Source of the DNA: Rhodospirillaceae bacterium
GTDB lineage: Bacteria; Pseudomonadota; Alphaproteobacteria; Rhodospirillales; UBA2165
DNA length: 45,075 nt
Assembly: GCA_018649725.1 (NCBI GenBank)
Contig: JABIHH010000028.1
Coordinates: 1-45,075, forward strand
Direction of reading: 5' to 3'
The translations under genes were made by a program, and so were the position numbers. Below the pieces are notes generated by a model. The model was not told the origin of the DNA. It made no database searches and was given only the letters and a program-made list of their open reading frames with translations. Below are positions 8,194 to 18,019 of this stretch, piece by piece. How positions within the stretch are numbered: position 1 is the first letter of the stretch; every line of letters begins with the position of its first letter.

Positions 8194-9402
8194 ATGAACC
8201 AACTCAATACATATATGGACGGGCCGGATGAAGATGGCCATTTTGGGATTTTTGGCGGACGTTATGTCGCCGAGACCCTGATGCCGCTCATCTTAGAGGT
8301 TGAGCGCGCCTATAATGAGGCCAAAACGGATGAGGCTTTTCAGGCTGAGCTCAAGGGCTATCTTAAAAATTATGTTGGTCGTCCATCACCGCTTTATTTT
8401 GCCGAACGTCTCACTAATAAGTTAGGCGGCGCGAAAGTTTATTTTAAGCGCGAGGACCTCAACCATACCGGCGCGCATAAAGTAAACAATTGCATGGGCC
8501 AGATATTGCTCGCCCGCAAGATGGGTAAAAAGCGGGTGATAGCAGAAACTGGAGCGGGCATGCACGGCGTTGCCACCGCGACCGTCTGCGCGCTGTTTGA
8601 TATTCCGTGCACCATCTATATGGGCACCACGGACATTGACCGCCAATCGCCGAATGTCTCGCGCATGAAAATGCTGGGCGCGGAGATCGTGCCTGTTACC
8701 TCTGGTACCGGCACGCTTAAAGATGCCATGAACGATGCGCTCAGGGATTGGGTCGCCAATGTCGAGACCACCTACTACCTGATCGGCACGGTCGCCGGAC
8801 CGCATCCCTATCCGGCTATGGTCAGAGATTTTCAAGCGGTGATTGGCGAAGAAACCCGGGCTCAGATTATGGAACACGAAGGCCGCTTGCCTGATAGTGT
8901 TATTGCCTGCATCGGCGGCGGCTCCAACGCTATGGGATTGTTCTACCCCTTTTTGGACGATGAAGTTCGGATTATTGCCGTTGAGGCTTCGGGTGAAGGC
9001 ATTGAGACTGGCAAACATGCGGCCTCGCTCAATGCCGGTGCACCCGGTGTGCTGCACGGCAACCGCACCTTCTTGCTGCAAAACGAAGACGGCCAGATCA
9101 TCGATGCCCATTCGGTCTCTGCCGGCCTCGATTATCCCGGCATCGGTCCCGAGCATGCCTGGCTACACGATATCGGCCGGGCTGAATATGTTTCGATCAC
9201 CGATAAAGAAGCGATCGATGCTTTCCAAGTTTGCACGCGATTGGAAGGCATTATCCCCGCGCTGGAATCCGCCCATGCCATCGCGCACACTATTAAGATT
9301 GCTGGAAGTCTGGCTAAAGATCACGTCATGGTCCTCAATATGAGCGGGCGCGGCGATAAGGATATGGATTCGATCTCGGCCTATTTGGAACGAAATTCAT
9401 GA
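8194..9402 (+). CDS. trpB: tryptophan synthase beta chain
   Basis: It condenses indole, channelled from the alpha chain, with serine to give tryptophan, using pyridoxal phosphate. The 402-aa protein has the PLP lysine in HTGAHKVNN (K96), the catalytic Glu in AETGAGMHG, the glycine-rich phosphate loop GGGSNAMG and the C-terminal SGRGDKD motif. This is the standard TrpB1 type that pairs with TrpA. Its stop overlaps trpA by four bases (ATGA), so translation is coupled and subunits can be made in equal amounts. Confidence 0.98.
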   Translation: MNQLNTYMDGPDEDGHFGIFGGRYVAETLMPLILEVERAYNEAKTDEAFQAELKGYLKNYVGRPSPLYFAERLTNKLGGAKVYFKREDLNHTGAHKVNNCMGQILLARKMGKKRVIAETGAGMHGVATATVCALFDIPCTIYMGTTDIDRQSPNVSRMKMLGAEIVPVTSGTGTLKDAMNDALRDWVANVETTYYLIGTVAGPHPYPAMVRDFQAVIGEETRAQIMEHEGRLPDSVIACIGGGSNAMGLFYPFLDDEVRIIAVEASGEGIETGKHAASLNAGAPGVLHGNRTFLLQNEDGQIIDAHSVSAGLDYPGIGPEHAWLHDIGRAEYVSITDKEAIDAFQVCTRLEGIIPALESAHAIAHTIKIAGSLAKDHVMVLNMSGRGDKDMDSISAYLERNS

Positions 9403-10229
9403 GCGCCGAATTAATAGGCAGCGCACGTATTGCCAAACGCTTTGCCGATCTTAAAGCAGAAGGCCGGGCCGGTCTTGCGGCTTTTATTACGGCAGGCGAT
9501 CCTGATATCAAAACTTCTAGCGCGATCTTAAAACAATTACCCGACGCCGGGGCTGACATCATCGAGCTCGGCATGCCATTTTCTGATCCGATGGCCGACG
9601 GCCCTGCCGTTCAGGCCTCCAGCCAACGCGCGTTGGATAATGGTGCATCGATGATCAAAACCTTGGATATGGTCCGCATTTTTCGCCAGGGCGATAGTGT
9701 GACACCAATCATCCTGATGGGCTATTTCAATCCGGTTTATGTTTACGGTGTCGAGAAGTTCGTTGCCGATGCCGCAGAGGCTGGTGTTGATGGCTTTATC
9801 ATCGTTGATCTACCGCCGGAAGAATCTGAAATGCGGGAGCCGGTTGAGAATGCCGGGCTCAGCTTTATTTACCTGGCGACCCCTACGACCGATGATGAGC
9901 GTCTGCCAACTGTGGTCGAACATGCCAGCGGTTTTATTTATTACGTCTCAGTTACTGGCGTCACGGGCACCAGTTCGGCGGCGACGGCTGACATTGAAAC
10001 CGCCCTTGCGCGCTTGCGCCGCCATAGTGACCTGCCGATTACCGTCGGCTTTGGTATCAGGACCGCTGAACAAGCCGCCGAGATCGGTAAACATGCGGAA
10101 GCGATTGCTGTTGGCTCAGCCTTCGTCAATAAAGTTGCCGAAAATCTTAACGAGGATGGCACCGCTAAAGATAGTTGTGCCGATGCCGTATTAGACCTCG
10201 TGCGCGAGATTTCCAGTGGCCTAACCTAA
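9399..10229 (+). CDS. trpA: tryptophan synthase alpha chain
   Basis: It splits indole-3-glycerol phosphate into indole and glyceraldehyde-3-phosphate. The 276-aa TIM barrel carries the catalytic Glu in [11 protein letters not shown] (E56) and Asp in MADGPAVQ (D67), then the VTGVTG loop and the GFGI phosphate site. The ATG overlaps the end of trpB. folC begins only three bases after the stop; accD, commonly found here in related bacteria, is absent. Confidence 0.97.
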   Translation: MSAELIGSARIAKRFADLKAEGRAGLAAFITAGDPDIKTSSAILKQLPDAGADIIELGMPFSDPMADGPAVQASSQRALDNGASMIKTLDMVRIFRQGDSVTPIILMGYFNPVYVYGVEKFVADAAEAGVDGFIIVDLPPEESEMREPVENAGLSFIYLATPTTDDERLPTVVEHASGFIYYVSVTGVTGTSSAATADIETALARLRRHSDLPITVGFGIRTAEQAAEIGKHAEAIAVGSAFVNKVAENLNEDGTAKDSCADAVLDLVREISSGLT

Positions 10230-10232
10230 TTT

Positions 10233-11537
10233 GTGAGTGATATGGACGTCGTCCAACGCCTCAATCAACACCACCCGAAAGTCATCGATCTTTCTCTAGA
10301 GCGCATTGAGCGCTTGCTTGAGCGCCTGGGAAATCCTGAAGACCAGCTCCCCCCCGTCATCCATATCGCCGGCACCAATGGCAAGGGCTCGTCACTCGCC
10401 TTCATGCGTGCCATTGCGGAGGCCGCCGACCTCAAAGTCCATGCCTACACCTCTCCCCATTTGGTGACGTTTAACGAGCGCATTCGCATCGCCGGCGAGA
10501 TCATCAGTGACCAAGCCTTGCTGGATTTGATTGATGAAGTTGAAACCGTCATTGCTGATCACGGGGGCGATGAGCCGATTACGTTTTTTGAGATTACCAC
10601 GGCGATTGCTCTGCTGGCCTTCTCGCGAACACCCGCGGATCTGGTGCTGCTGGAAACCGGTCTTGGCGGCAGGTTGGATGCGACCAATGTTATTCAGCGC
10701 CCGGCCGTTACAGCTCTCACCCCGATCAGTCATGATCATGCCGGATTTTTGGGCGATGATCTGGCCGGCATCGCTTTTGAAAAAGCAGCGATTATGAAGC
10801 CGGGCGTTGCTTGCGTCACCACCAAGCAAGATCCGATCGTCCTTGATGTCATTCGAGGGTTTGCCGAGGACGTCGATGCGCCTTTGATCGTTGAGGATGA
10901 AAATTGGTGGGTCGCCATAAAAGGGGAGCAACTCACGGTGATGACGCCGGAAGGTGAAATTGAGCCTCCCTTACCAGCACTTCCCGGCCCCCACCAATTA
11001 CAAAATGCTGGCCTTGCCATTGTTGCGATGGCAGCGCTTGGCGATGATCGCATTACCCGGCAAGCCGTCGCAAAGGGCATGAGCAATGTCGAGTGGCCCG
11101 CGCGGCTACAAAAACTGACCCGGGGGCCTTTGATTGAAAAACTACCGGATAATTGGGAGCTTTGGCTGGATGGCGGTCACAACCCGGCGGCCGGCAAAGC
11201 CATCGCGGCAACTTTAAAAAACTGGCCCGGCGATGCGATCGAAAAACCGCTGCATCTCATCACCGGGCTAATTAACACCAAAGACCCGTCCGGTTATCTG
11301 GCACCGTTTAAAGATCACGCAGAGACTTTGACCACCGTGACAATCCCCGGTGAAGAGGCCAGCATTTCAGCAGAAGATCTGAGTAAGATTGCGGGAGAAC
11401 TTGGCTTTGCGGCGCGCCCAGCACAATTGGTTTCGGACGCCATTGACCAAATTAGGGCTGAAGAAAAAGTACCAGCAAGAATTTTGATTTGCGGATCGCT
11501 CTATTTAGCGGGCATAATTTTAAAAGATAACAATTAG
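10233..11537 (+). CDS. folC: bifunctional folylpolyglutamate / dihydrofolate synthase
   Basis: It adds glutamate to dihydropteroate and to reduced folates. The 434-aa Mur-ligase-type protein has the P-loop GTNGKGSS (about 47-54), TSPHL (about 73-77), the ETGLGGRLDATN stretch (about 141-152) and the later LDGGHNP motif that starts the C-terminal domain. The start is uncertain: GTG 10233 lies just after trpA, and an in-frame ATG is three codons on at 10242; neither has a strong ribosome site, so coupling to trpA is likely. It is the end of the amino acid/folate run. Confidence 0.94.
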   Translation: MSDMDVVQRLNQHHPKVIDLSLERIERLLERLGNPEDQLPPVIHIAGTNGKGSSLAFMRAIAEAADLKVHAYTSPHLVTFNERIRIAGEIISDQALLDLIDEVETVIADHGGDEPITFFEITTAIALLAFSRTPADLVLLETGLGGRLDATNVIQRPAVTALTPISHDHAGFLGDDLAGIAFEKAAIMKPGVACVTTKQDPIVLDVIRGFAEDVDAPLIVEDENWWVAIKGEQLTVMTPEGEIEPPLPALPGPHQLQNAGLAIVAMAALGDDRITRQAVAKGMSNVEWPARLQKLTRGPLIEKLPDNWELWLDGGHNPAAGKAIAATLKNWPGDAIEKPLHLITGLINTKDPSGYLAPFKDHAETLTTVTIPGEEASISAEDLSKIAGELGFAARPAQLVSDAIDQIRAEEKVPARILICGSLYLAGIILKDNN

Positions 11538-11549
11538 GGGAAATCCTTC

Positions 11550-12482
11550 ATGGCACTGTTAATGTTCAATAGCTTGCGTGGCAAACTCGAAGATTGGTCA
11601 GTTTTTATCAATGCCGCCTATCCGGAGCTTGAAATTCGTGAGTGGCCGGAGATCGGCAATCCGGAAGATATCGACTATCTTGTCATTGGTCGCCCAAGCT
11701 TACAGGAATTGCCGCCCTTGCCGAATTTGAAGCTTATGCTGACCATGTTGGCGGGTGTCGAAGGGATTTACAACAATCCAGCCTGCCCTGAGGGCATTCC
11801 CTTGGTCAAAGGTGAGCCGACAAGCGGTGATCCGTCATTGACTGAATATGGCGTCACCCATGTGCTGCGCCATCACCGCAATTTGCCGACCTATCAAGAA
11901 CAGCAGCGCCAACATCTCTGGCAACCGATTGAGCAAATAAGCGCAAGCGAGCGGCGCGTTGGCATGTTGGGCTATGGCACGATGTCGAAGCCCATCGTTG
12001 ATGTGCTGCTTGGCATGAATTTCGATGTTGCTGCCTGGGCGCGCACACCCAAGCCAGATGCCCCGATTGATATATTTACCGGTCCCGAAGGTTTTGATGA
12101 TTTTCTTAGCCGAACAGATATCGCTGTCTGTTTGCTGCCTTTCACACCGGAAACCAATGGGATCCTGGATGCCGGGGTGTTTGCCAAAATGCCTAAGGGG
12201 GCGTCGATCATTAATCTCGGTCGAGGTGGACATATCGTCAGTGACGACCTTGTTGCCGCGCTTGATAGCGGGCAGCTTTCCAGCGCAACTTTGGATGTTA
12301 CTGAACCCGAGCCGTTGCCGGAAGACAGCCCGCTATGGGATCATCCCGCCATTACAATCCTGCCGCATGTCGCCAGACGCCCACCGGTCGGCCAAATCGC
12401 ACCACAGTTTATTGAAAATATTAGGCGTTTTGAAGCTGGCGAGCCATTGCTTCAGCAGACCGACAAGGATTTGGGGTATTAG
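11550..12482 (+). CDS. GhrA-like D-2-hydroxyacid dehydrogenase
   Basis: It is probably an NAD(P)H-dependent glyoxylate/hydroxypyruvate reductase of the GhrA branch. The 310-aa protein shows the Rossmann loop GYGTMS (about 140-145), in which the third glycine of GxGxxG is serine. The catalytic Arg is in NLGRGGHI, the Glu in DVTEPEPLP and the His in LPHVARR, so the active-site triad is complete. The substrate cannot be told from sequence. It starts 12 bases after folC, downstream of AGGGGAAA, and may be read from the same transcript. It ends nine bases from the convergent methyltransferase. Confidence 0.85.
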   Translation: MALLMFNSLRGKLEDWSVFINAAYPELEIREWPEIGNPEDIDYLVIGRPSLQELPPLPNLKLMLTMLAGVEGIYNNPACPEGIPLVKGEPTSGDPSLTEYGVTHVLRHHRNLPTYQEQQRQHLWQPIEQISASERRVGMLGYGTMSKPIVDVLLGMNFDVAAWARTPKPDAPIDIFTGPEGFDDFLSRTDIAVCLLPFTPETNGILDAGVFAKMPKGASIINLGRGGHIVSDDLVAALDSGQLSSATLDVTEPEPLPEDSPLWDHPAITILPHVARRPPVGQIAPQFIENIRRFEAGEPLLQQTDKDLGY

Positions 12483-12491
12483 GAAAAATAA

Positions 12492-14030
12492 TTAATCCTG
12501 GGCCGGCTCTAAGATGCCAAGCTCAAGGAATTTAGGCAGCCGGGTTTCGCGGAATTTTTCAACTGCTTCAGCGATGGCCTCTTGTTCCGTGCCGCCAGCA
12601 AAAATAATTTCCTGCTTGGCCTCGACCAATCTTTGAAAAACCCACGGCGCAACTTCATCTCGCGTGGCCTCAACCATACACAGCGCAAAAAGCGCATCTG
12701 CCATCGACATTTCAATGCCAACTCCGGCGCGTGGGGCAAGAAGAACCATTTCACTCTGCTTCAACAGTCGCCTTTTTAAAAATTGGATATTGAATGCCGC
12801 CGGAATGGTGTAACGATCTGCATCCAAATCCAGATCCGTTCGACCTTCGGCATCGGCCCGCATCGGCACGACCTGCTTGCCTGCCGATAAGAACTTCAAC
12901 GCATCAACAATGAGTTCGAGAGGATATTCTTTGAATTGATCCATTTCAGAAAGACTGGCAGCAGATTTTGCGGAAACAGATAAGACGTCTATTAAACTAG
13001 AAAAAACATCGCCGGCATAATTTAACGAAACATCGCCAAAGGCGACGGATGTCTTAAACTCTGGAACCGCACAGGTCACGCCAAACACGACATGCGAGAG
13101 AACCTCCAGTTGTTCCTCCACATCCATGGTTTTGCGGCTATTCTTAAAAACGTCCTTTCGGAAACGCTGATTGCGGATGAAATCGCCCCGGCTTTCAAAT
13201 TCATTCCGTGAAGAAGCATTTTGCAGAATTTCATGGAACTCTGCCGGAACCGCTAGATCGATCAGGTTTAAATTCAATATCGCACTGCCTGAATAACTTA
13301 GGCCCGCACTTCGCATTTCGGCTGCTACCTGATGAAAATAATAGGGCTTAGCAAAATCGACCAGCAATTCGTGCGTGACGTAGTCAATGTCCCGACCCTT
13401 GATTTCGTTGAGAAATTCCTTCGCCGGTGGATTGTCGACAAAAAAGCTCGCATTATTATTCGCCATAAAATCAAGATAATCGAGGCCAGCCTGCGCTTTC
13501 ATCTGGGAGCTCGTCGTCATGCCTGCGGTATGGGTCAAAACTATATCGCGCAAAGGTGCAATTGCTGCCCAACCCGGCATGCAATCATAGCTCACATAAG
13601 CAATCCCATCTTCTTTTAAATGGGCGGCGATAAATTTTCGAATGGCTTCACGGGTATTGGGATCGACCCAGGAATAAACCCCGTGCAAAACAATAAAATC
13701 AAATTGCGGAAGATCCGCCTTAGAAATTTCATTGAAATCGAGGGATTTAAAATCAACATTTAAGCTGCCGATTTCCTCGGCCATTTCATTTGCGGCATCG
13801 ATGTGATCATCATTGTAATCAATGCCGATAAAATCCCCTTGCGGAAATAATTCAGCGAGACCATTTGTCGTAACACCGTAACCACAACCAAGTTCGCAAT
13901 AGCTAAATCCGTCATCAAGTGGGATCGGATGATGACCATTGAGGGCGCAGACAAAATTTAGATAAATCGGGCTAAGTTCATTGTAATACCCCCAGGTATA
14001 AGGTGTATCAATGTCAAAACCTGAACTCAT
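12492..14030 (-). CDS. SAM-dependent methyltransferase with regulatory domain
   Basis: This 512-aa protein has a class I SAM-methyltransferase fold at the N-terminus. Motif I is ELGCGYG (46-52), GIDYND follows as motif II, and FDFIVLHGVYSWV near 110-122 is the motif IV region. The middle and C-terminal parts fit the methyltransferase regulatory domain family (MethyTransf_Reg, PF10119) and a tail domain. The substrate is unknown. AGAAGGG lies upstream of ATG 14030. It is downstream of trxA on the same strand but separated by a terminator, so it is probably transcribed alone. No glycosyltransferase or natural-product genes lie nearby to suggest a target. Confidence 0.8.
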   Translation of the reverse strand: MSSGFDIDTPYTWGYYNELSPIYLNFVCALNGHHPIPLDDGFSYCELGCGYGVTTNGLAELFPQGDFIGIDYNDDHIDAANEMAEEIGSLNVDFKSLDFNEISKADLPQFDFIVLHGVYSWVDPNTREAIRKFIAAHLKEDGIAYVSYDCMPGWAAIAPLRDIVLTHTAGMTTSSQMKAQAGLDYLDFMANNNASFFVDNPPAKEFLNEIKGRDIDYVTHELLVDFAKPYYFHQVAAEMRSAGLSYSGSAILNLNLIDLAVPAEFHEILQNASSRNEFESRGDFIRNQRFRKDVFKNSRKTMDVEEQLEVLSHVVFGVTCAVPEFKTSVAFGDVSLNYAGDVFSSLIDVLSVSAKSAASLSEMDQFKEYPLELIVDALKFLSAGKQVVPMRADAEGRTDLDLDADRYTIPAAFNIQFLKRRLLKQSEMVLLAPRAGVGIEMSMADALFALCMVEATRDEVAPWVFQRLVEAKQEIIFAGGTEQEAIAEAVEKFRETRLPKFLELGILEPAQD

Positions 14031-14054
14031 AGAAGACCCTTCTTAAAACGTTTT

Positions 14055-14087
14055 TAAAAAAACAAAACCCCGCTAGGTGAGCGGGGT
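14055..14087 (-). terminator. intrinsic terminator after trxA
   Basis: On the minus strand ACCCCGCT (14087-14080) pairs with AGCGGGGT (14074-14067) around a five-base loop. TTTGTTTTTTT follows. It lies between the trxA stop and the methyltransferase start. Confidence 0.9.
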
Positions 14088-14114
14088 CCTATTTCAGCTA
14101 TGCGCTAGGCCAAC

Positions 14115-14432
14115 CTAAATAACGGATTCGACCCATTCCTTAAGTTTGCTTTTTGGCAGCGCCCCAACCTTGGTTGCGGCAACTTCGCCGCCTTTGAATA
14201 AAATCAACGTCGGAATACCGCGAACACCATATTTAGACGGTGTCTCTGGATTATCATCGATATTAACCTTGGCAATCGTCAATCGATCACCAAGCTCATC
14301 ACTGATTTCATCTAAAGCAGGCGCAATTTGTTTGCACGGACCACACCATTCTGCCCAGAAATCTACGAGCACAGGCTCTGCCGCCGAAATAACATCGGCA
14401 TCAAATGAATCATCGGTTACTTGTTTAGACAT
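14115..14432 (-). CDS. trxA: thioredoxin 1
   Basis: This cytoplasmic dithiol reductase serves ribonucleotide reductase, methionine sulfoxide reductases and other targets. The 105-aa protein has the classic active site WCGPCK (C30, C33), the buried acid in VLVDFWAEW, and the cis-proline loop GIPTL. Length and sequence are those of ordinary TrxA. It lies 119 bp after addA on the same strand, giving room for its own promoter, and is followed by a strong terminator. Confidence 0.97.
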   Translation of the reverse strand: MSKQVTDDSFDADVISAAEPVLVDFWAEWCGPCKQIAPALDEISDELGDRLTIAKVNIDDNPETPSKYGVRGIPTLILFKGGEVAATKVGALPKSKLKEWVESVI

Positions 14433-14551
14433 GCTTGGATCCTATGTATCTTATCCGGAGCCGATTATTCTACGCGCCGGAACATTAAAATAATATAAAG
14501 CTAATCTAGGTCTGCCATGAGGCCCCGTCAAGAGACGTAAAGTACAGTTCG

Positions 14552-17500
14552 CTACACCCCTTTCGGTTCGTGGGGCGCTAACTGCTCTGCGCCAAGCGGC
14601 ATAAAATGCGGCCCGACCGTCCACAGCAAAGCGCATCTAATTTCCCGGCCCGGATATATCTCTGCCAAGGCCATCCGATAGGCCGCCATTTGGCGCAGAT
14701 AAATATCGGCGACTTTGGCCGGATCGGTCGGCGGTGGACGATTGGTCTTAAAATCAACCACCAGAATCTCCTGCGCGTTGACCAATAAACGATCCAGTTG
14801 AGCCGACATAATCTGGCCCGCAATTTCGCCAATCAGCGGCACTTCAGCGCGTGACCCCGGGCCAAATATAGGCGCAAATGTTGCATCCTCCAGCACCGTC
14901 ATTATTTCCTTGGCAATGTCTTGTTGCTGATTGCCAGACAGATTATGCGCCTCCTGGCTAAGATAAGCCCGCAATGCATCCTCGCGCTTCGCCAAGGTTA
15001 AATCAGGAAGTGTCTGCAACAGTGCATGAATAATTCGTCCCCGCTTGAACCGCGCGCCATCATCGCTTTCAAGCGGCGACAAGACAACAGGCTCTTCGCC
15101 GTCCGGGCGAGACGGTGTCAGCGGAGCGGGTGGGAGCGGATCTTCCGCCGGTGGCTCAAACGCCCAATCGGGCAAATCGTCATACTTTTGCTCCGGTGAT
15201 TGTTGAGCTTCATCAATAGTGGCAGTTTGCGGTGAGGTCAGTCGTAAAACCTTTGAGCTTGCCGTCTCACCTGCCGTCGCCAAATAGTCGTCTTCAATCT
15301 CCTCGCCTTTACCGCCCAGGCCGGCCTCAATCAAATTATACCAACAATGTTCTGGTGCTTTGTTTTTAGTGTGCCGGCCGCAGATATAAAGCCGGTCTTC
15401 CGCGCGGGTCATGGCGACATAGAGCAAGCGGCGATATTCCTGATCACGGCGTTTGCTGACCGCGCCCCGTTCAGCTTCGGCGATATTTTCATAAAGCCCA
15501 CGCCGAGGTGGCCACAACAAAGTCTGATCCAAGCCATCTTCATCTTCGGGCCAGAACAGAGATGAGCCCTGCATCGGCACTTGCAGGGTATCTGGTAGAA
15601 AAACGATGGGGGCTTGCAGACCTTTGGCACCATGGACCGTCATAACTCGGACAGAATTTTGCGTCGCTTGCTCGAGATCTCGCTTGATCTCGACCTCACC
15701 GGCCGAGACCCAGTGGAGAAAACCTTCCAATGACGGAACATGAGATTTTTCATAAACCAGCGCCAGATTAAGAAATTCGGCGATCGGATCCAACGCATCC
15801 GGGCCCAGCCGGGACACCAGTTTGAGCCGTCCGTTATGGGTGCCCAAAACCTCGCTATACAGCTCAAACGGCGGGGCAAAATCGACCCGCGCCAACAGCG
15901 ACGACAATTCTTCATGTGCCAGAGCAAAATCAGGATCGCTTTTCACCTGTTGGCCAAGCGCGTGCCAGAGCGAGCCTTCCCGCTTATGGGCGAGTTGAAA
16001 CAACTGCTCTTCGCTTAAACCAATCAAGGGTGATTTGAGCAAACAGGCCAGGGTTAGGTCATCTTCCGGCAACAATAAAAACTGGCCGAGCGCGAGCAGA
16101 TCCATCACCGCCATTTGTTCGGTCAGCACCATCCGATCAACACCGGCGACATTGATCTCCAGCTCCTTCAAGGCGCGGACGAGATCTTCGACAAAGCCAC
16201 TGCGTCGGCGCACCAATACCATCACGTCACCCGGCTCAATCCGCCGGCCTTGAGATTCCAGCATCTCTTTATCATTGATCATTTTGGCGATCCGACCGGC
16301 AACCAGCTCAGCCAGCCGGGTTTGCGGCGCATCGCCCCGAATGCGTTCAACCGGCGGCTTCCAGGCCGAAGGCGCATCCGCTTCACGAGGCTCAACTGGT
16401 GGCCAAAGCTCAACCAAGCCGCCTTCCGGGGCACGCCAGGCTTCGTGATGAATGGCCTCTTCATCAAGTGTTACGCCATCAGCGGCCTCTGGTAAGGCGA
16501 ACACCGCATCAACCGCCTGAAGCACGGCTTGAGTTGATCTGAAAGACACCGTCAAATCAACCGGTCGCCAAACTTGTTGAGCATCCTTCGCCCGCGTTGC
16601 AAATAAATTACGCATTGCGCCGAACGTGATGGGGTCTGCGCCCTGGAAGGAATAGATCGATTGTTTAACATCGCCGACGGCGAATATGGTTGGTGGGGTC
16701 TCATGTTGAGAAAGCCCGACAAAGAACTCGTCAGCCAAAGCTTCAATGACCCGCCATTGATCCGGGCTGGTATCTTGCGCCTCATCAACCAGCACATGAT
16801 CGATGCCGCCATCAAGCTTAAACAACACCCAAGGCGCCACATCGGGCTGATGCAGCAATTCGCCGGCCATTAAAATAAGATCTTCATAATCAAGCAGCGC
16901 TTTTGCTTCTTTCTGCGCTTGATAGGTTGCCAGCAAGGCATCGCCCAAGATCAGCAAAGCCGATGTGCTCTTCGCCACACTTACTGAACGCCAATGCATA
17001 ATGGCGCGCTCCAACCGTTCGCCTTCCTGTTGCAAAATTTCTTTGACACCCGGCGATGCTTCCGATGGTTTTTTGGTGATCAGCGTTTTACGGACATTAA
17101 AGCTGCCCTTAGTGAAATCGGTTAGAAATATCGAGGCATAGTCAAAAAATGCGTCGCTGCTGCGAGATGGATTATCGATCCAATTTTGGATCCGCTGTCC
17201 GCGAGCATCGTCATTCTCATTGCCTTCGCTCAGCGCAGCAATCGCCAGGCGCAATCCCATTTCATCAAGAGCAGCATTTTCAGAGGCGGCGGCAATAACG
17301 CCGGTAGGTGTTTCATCCGGCGCAACCACTAAAAGCTGATGGAGATTTTTGATCACCGCATCGATAGAGCCGTGGCTCTCAATCAGGCGGCGCAAACGAC
17401 CTCTGGCATAGGTAAGCTCGGCCAGAAGGTCCGGAAATTGTGTTTCGTGAATATGCGCTGTCACCTCAGCCAAGGCACCGGCCAGATTCTCATCGGCGCC

Positions 17501-18019
17501 ATTGCGCGCGCGGTTCAGCAGCTCCTCTCGGGCGGCGATCAACATTTCTTCCGCATCGCGTTCATCCATCAAGGCAAAATGCGGCGGCACACCAGCTTCG
17601 AGCGGAAACCGACCGAGCAAGGATTGGCAAAAGGCATGAATGGTCTGAATGTTCATACCGCCCGGCGTATCGAGCACCAGGGCAAAAAGCTGGCGGGCGC
17701 GCTGGACCCTGGTTTCATCCGGCGCCTCTCCCAATAAATCTTCAAGTGCCGCCCTGAGATCAGACTCCGCCGCCATTGTCCATTTGCCCAATTGATCAGC
17801 GATGCGGGATTCCATTTCTGCCGCCGCGGCGCGGGTAAAGGTCAGACACAGGATGCGCTGTGGTTTGGTGCCGGTGAGCAGCAAACTCAGCACCCGGTCG
17901 GTCAGCACTTTGGTCTTGCCGGTGCCGGCCGACGCCGAAACCCAGACCGAGGCCTCCGGGCTGGCGGCTTGGCGCTGCTGTATATTGGGATTGACCGAGA
18001 GGTGCTCTATGGTGCTCAT
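14552..18019 (-). CDS. addA: double-strand break repair helicase-nuclease AddA
   Basis: With AddB it resects DNA ends to load RecA, replacing RecBCD. The 1155-aa UvrD-type protein has the P-loop SASAGTGKT (28-36), the Walker B VDEAQDTSPDQW, the helicase motifs SFRST, VMTVHGAKGL and YVAMTRAEDRLY. The C-terminal PD-(D/E)xK nuclease contains the core VDFKTNRPP. Helicase and nuclease motifs all look intact. Its start overlaps the stop of addB by one base, so the pair is coupled. Confidence 0.95.
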   Translation of the reverse strand: MSTIEHLSVNPNIQQRQAASPEASVWVSASAGTGKTKVLTDRVLSLLLTGTKPQRILCLTFTRAAAAEMESRIADQLGKWTMAAESDLRAALEDLLGEAPDETRVQRARQLFALVLDTPGGMNIQTIHAFCQSLLGRFPLEAGVPPHFALMDERDAEEMLIAAREELLNRARNGADENLAGALAEVTAHIHETQFPDLLAELTYARGRLRRLIESHGSIDAVIKNLHQLLVVAPDETPTGVIAAASENAALDEMGLRLAIAALSEGNENDDARGQRIQNWIDNPSRSSDAFFDYASIFLTDFTKGSFNVRKTLITKKPSEASPGVKEILQQEGERLERAIMHWRSVSVAKSTSALLILGDALLATYQAQKEAKALLDYEDLILMAGELLHQPDVAPWVLFKLDGGIDHVLVDEAQDTSPDQWRVIEALADEFFVGLSQHETPPTIFAVGDVKQSIYSFQGADPITFGAMRNLFATRAKDAQQVWRPVDLTVSFRSTQAVLQAVDAVFALPEAADGVTLDEEAIHHEAWRAPEGGLVELWPPVEPREADAPSAWKPPVERIRGDAPQTRLAELVAGRIAKMINDKEMLESQGRRIEPGDVMVLVRRRSGFVEDLVRALKELEINVAGVDRMVLTEQMAVMDLLALGQFLLLPEDDLTLACLLKSPLIGLSEEQLFQLAHKREGSLWHALGQQVKSDPDFALAHEELSSLLARVDFAPPFELYSEVLGTHNGRLKLVSRLGPDALDPIAEFLNLALVYEKSHVPSLEGFLHWVSAGEVEIKRDLEQATQNSVRVMTVHGAKGLQAPIVFLPDTLQVPMQGSSLFWPEDEDGLDQTLLWPPRRGLYENIAEAERGAVSKRRDQEYRRLLYVAMTRAEDRLYICGRHTKNKAPEHCWYNLIEAGLGGKGEEIEDDYLATAGETASSKVLRLTSPQTATIDEAQQSPEQKYDDLPDWAFEPPAEDPLPPAPLTPSRPDGEEPVVLSPLESDDGARFKRGRIIHALLQTLPDLTLAKREDALRAYLSQEAHNLSGNQQQDIAKEIMTVLEDATFAPIFGPGSRAEVPLIGEIAGQIMSAQLDRLLVNAQEILVVDFKTNRPPPTDPAKVADIYLRQMAAYRMALAEIYPGREIRCALLWTVGPHFMPLGAEQLAPHEPKGV

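Noticed and set aside
8422..9156. A 244-codon minus-strand open frame opposite trpB
   Set aside because: trpB motifs are complete on the plus strand and the antisense frame resembles no family.
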